From assembly GCA_024695225.1 (NCBI GenBank), contig JAILIO010000074.1, positions 1 to 6,598 on the forward strand: DNA of 6,598 nucleotides, given 5' to 3'. Shown in pieces: positions 6,485 to 6,598 of the stretch. A model generated the notes under the pieces. It saw only the letters and a program-made list of their open reading frames with translations. It was not told the DNA's origin and did not search any database. Numbering within the stretch: position 1 is the first letter of the stretch; every line of letters begins with the position of its first letter. A program made the translations under genes and the position numbers. Source of the DNA: Lachnospiraceae bacterium (lineage in GTDB: Bacteria; Bacillota; Clostridia; Lachnospirales; Lachnospiraceae).

Positions 6485-6512
6485 ACTATCCGGGTCAGTG
6501 ATTGGAGCAGAG

Positions 6513-6598
6513 ATGACAGAATTAAAAAAAGAACCCATGATCCTGCAGGGAGGAGAACTTCGTCCCGCGGGAAGTGACACAGCAGGGAGAGACAGGAC
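6513..6598 (+). CDS. Possible 5' end of a hypothetical gene, cut by the window edge
   Basis: An ATG at 6513 opens a frame of 28 codons that stays open to the right edge, starting MTELKKEPMILQGGELRPAG. GGAG at 6504-6507 lies 5 bases upstream, an acceptable ribosome binding site, though weaker than those of rhaM and glgP. I do not recognise the protein. The visible N-terminus is hydrophilic and shows no signal peptide or membrane segment. No clear promoter is seen between glgP and this start, so it could be read from the upstream unit across the repeat region. A second in-frame ATG at 6537 is possible but has no better binding site. So short a stretch could be open by chance. Confidence 0.45.
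   Translation, partial: MTELKKEPMILQGGELRPAGSDTAGRDR

Noticed and set aside
6340..6512. Promoter for the reading frame at 6513
   Set aside because: TTGAAA at 6340-6345 resembles a -35 box but no acceptable -10 box lies 16-18 bases downstream, and no TATAAT-like hexamer with a partner is found nearer the start.
6155..6580. Open frame of 141 codons on the - strand over the repeats and the glgP 3' end
   Set aside because: It overlaps glgP in antisense, reads through a repeat whose 28-bp period shifts frame each copy, and has an odd composition typical of non-coding DNA.

Overview
The window looks like an ordinary housekeeping stretch of a Firmicutes (Clostridia) chromosome, most likely a Lachnospiraceae-like organism. 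This is an inference from the strong AGGAGG-type ribosome binding sites, sigma-A-type promoters, a U-tract terminator, roughly balanced base composition, heavy use of ATA, AGA and AGG codons, and the protein families present. All recognisable genes lie on the + strand.

Layout: an intrinsic terminator at 25-59 closes a gene to the left of the window. An extended -10 promoter (94-122) and a leader with a hairpin just before the ribosome binding site precede rhaM (198-509, L-rhamnose mutarotase family). A second, near-consensus promoter (506-535) overlaps the rhaM stop codon and feeds ileS (569-3733), a eukaryotic-type isoleucyl-tRNA synthetase. The ileS stop codon overlaps the ribosome binding site of glgP (3745-6228), a PLP-dependent glycogen/maltodextrin phosphorylase, so these two are almost certainly co-transcribed and possibly translationally coupled. 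The 284 bases after glgP (6229-6512) hold a 15-bp hairpin without a U-tract, a 28-bp tandem repeat array, and an imperfect inverted copy of the repeat that forms a second hairpin. A small reading frame with a plausible ribosome binding site starts at 6513 and runs off the right edge.

How the genes fit together: GlgP releases glucose-1-phosphate from storage or imported alpha-glucans, RhaM interconverts sugar anomers, and IleRS charges tRNA-Ile. No shared pathway links them. The cluster is better explained by shared transcription than by a common biochemical function. I do not see an obvious new defence, mobile or biosynthetic system. The items most worth a second look are the T-box-free ileS promoter with a palindrome over its -10 box, the orphan rhaM, and the structured repeat region after glgP.
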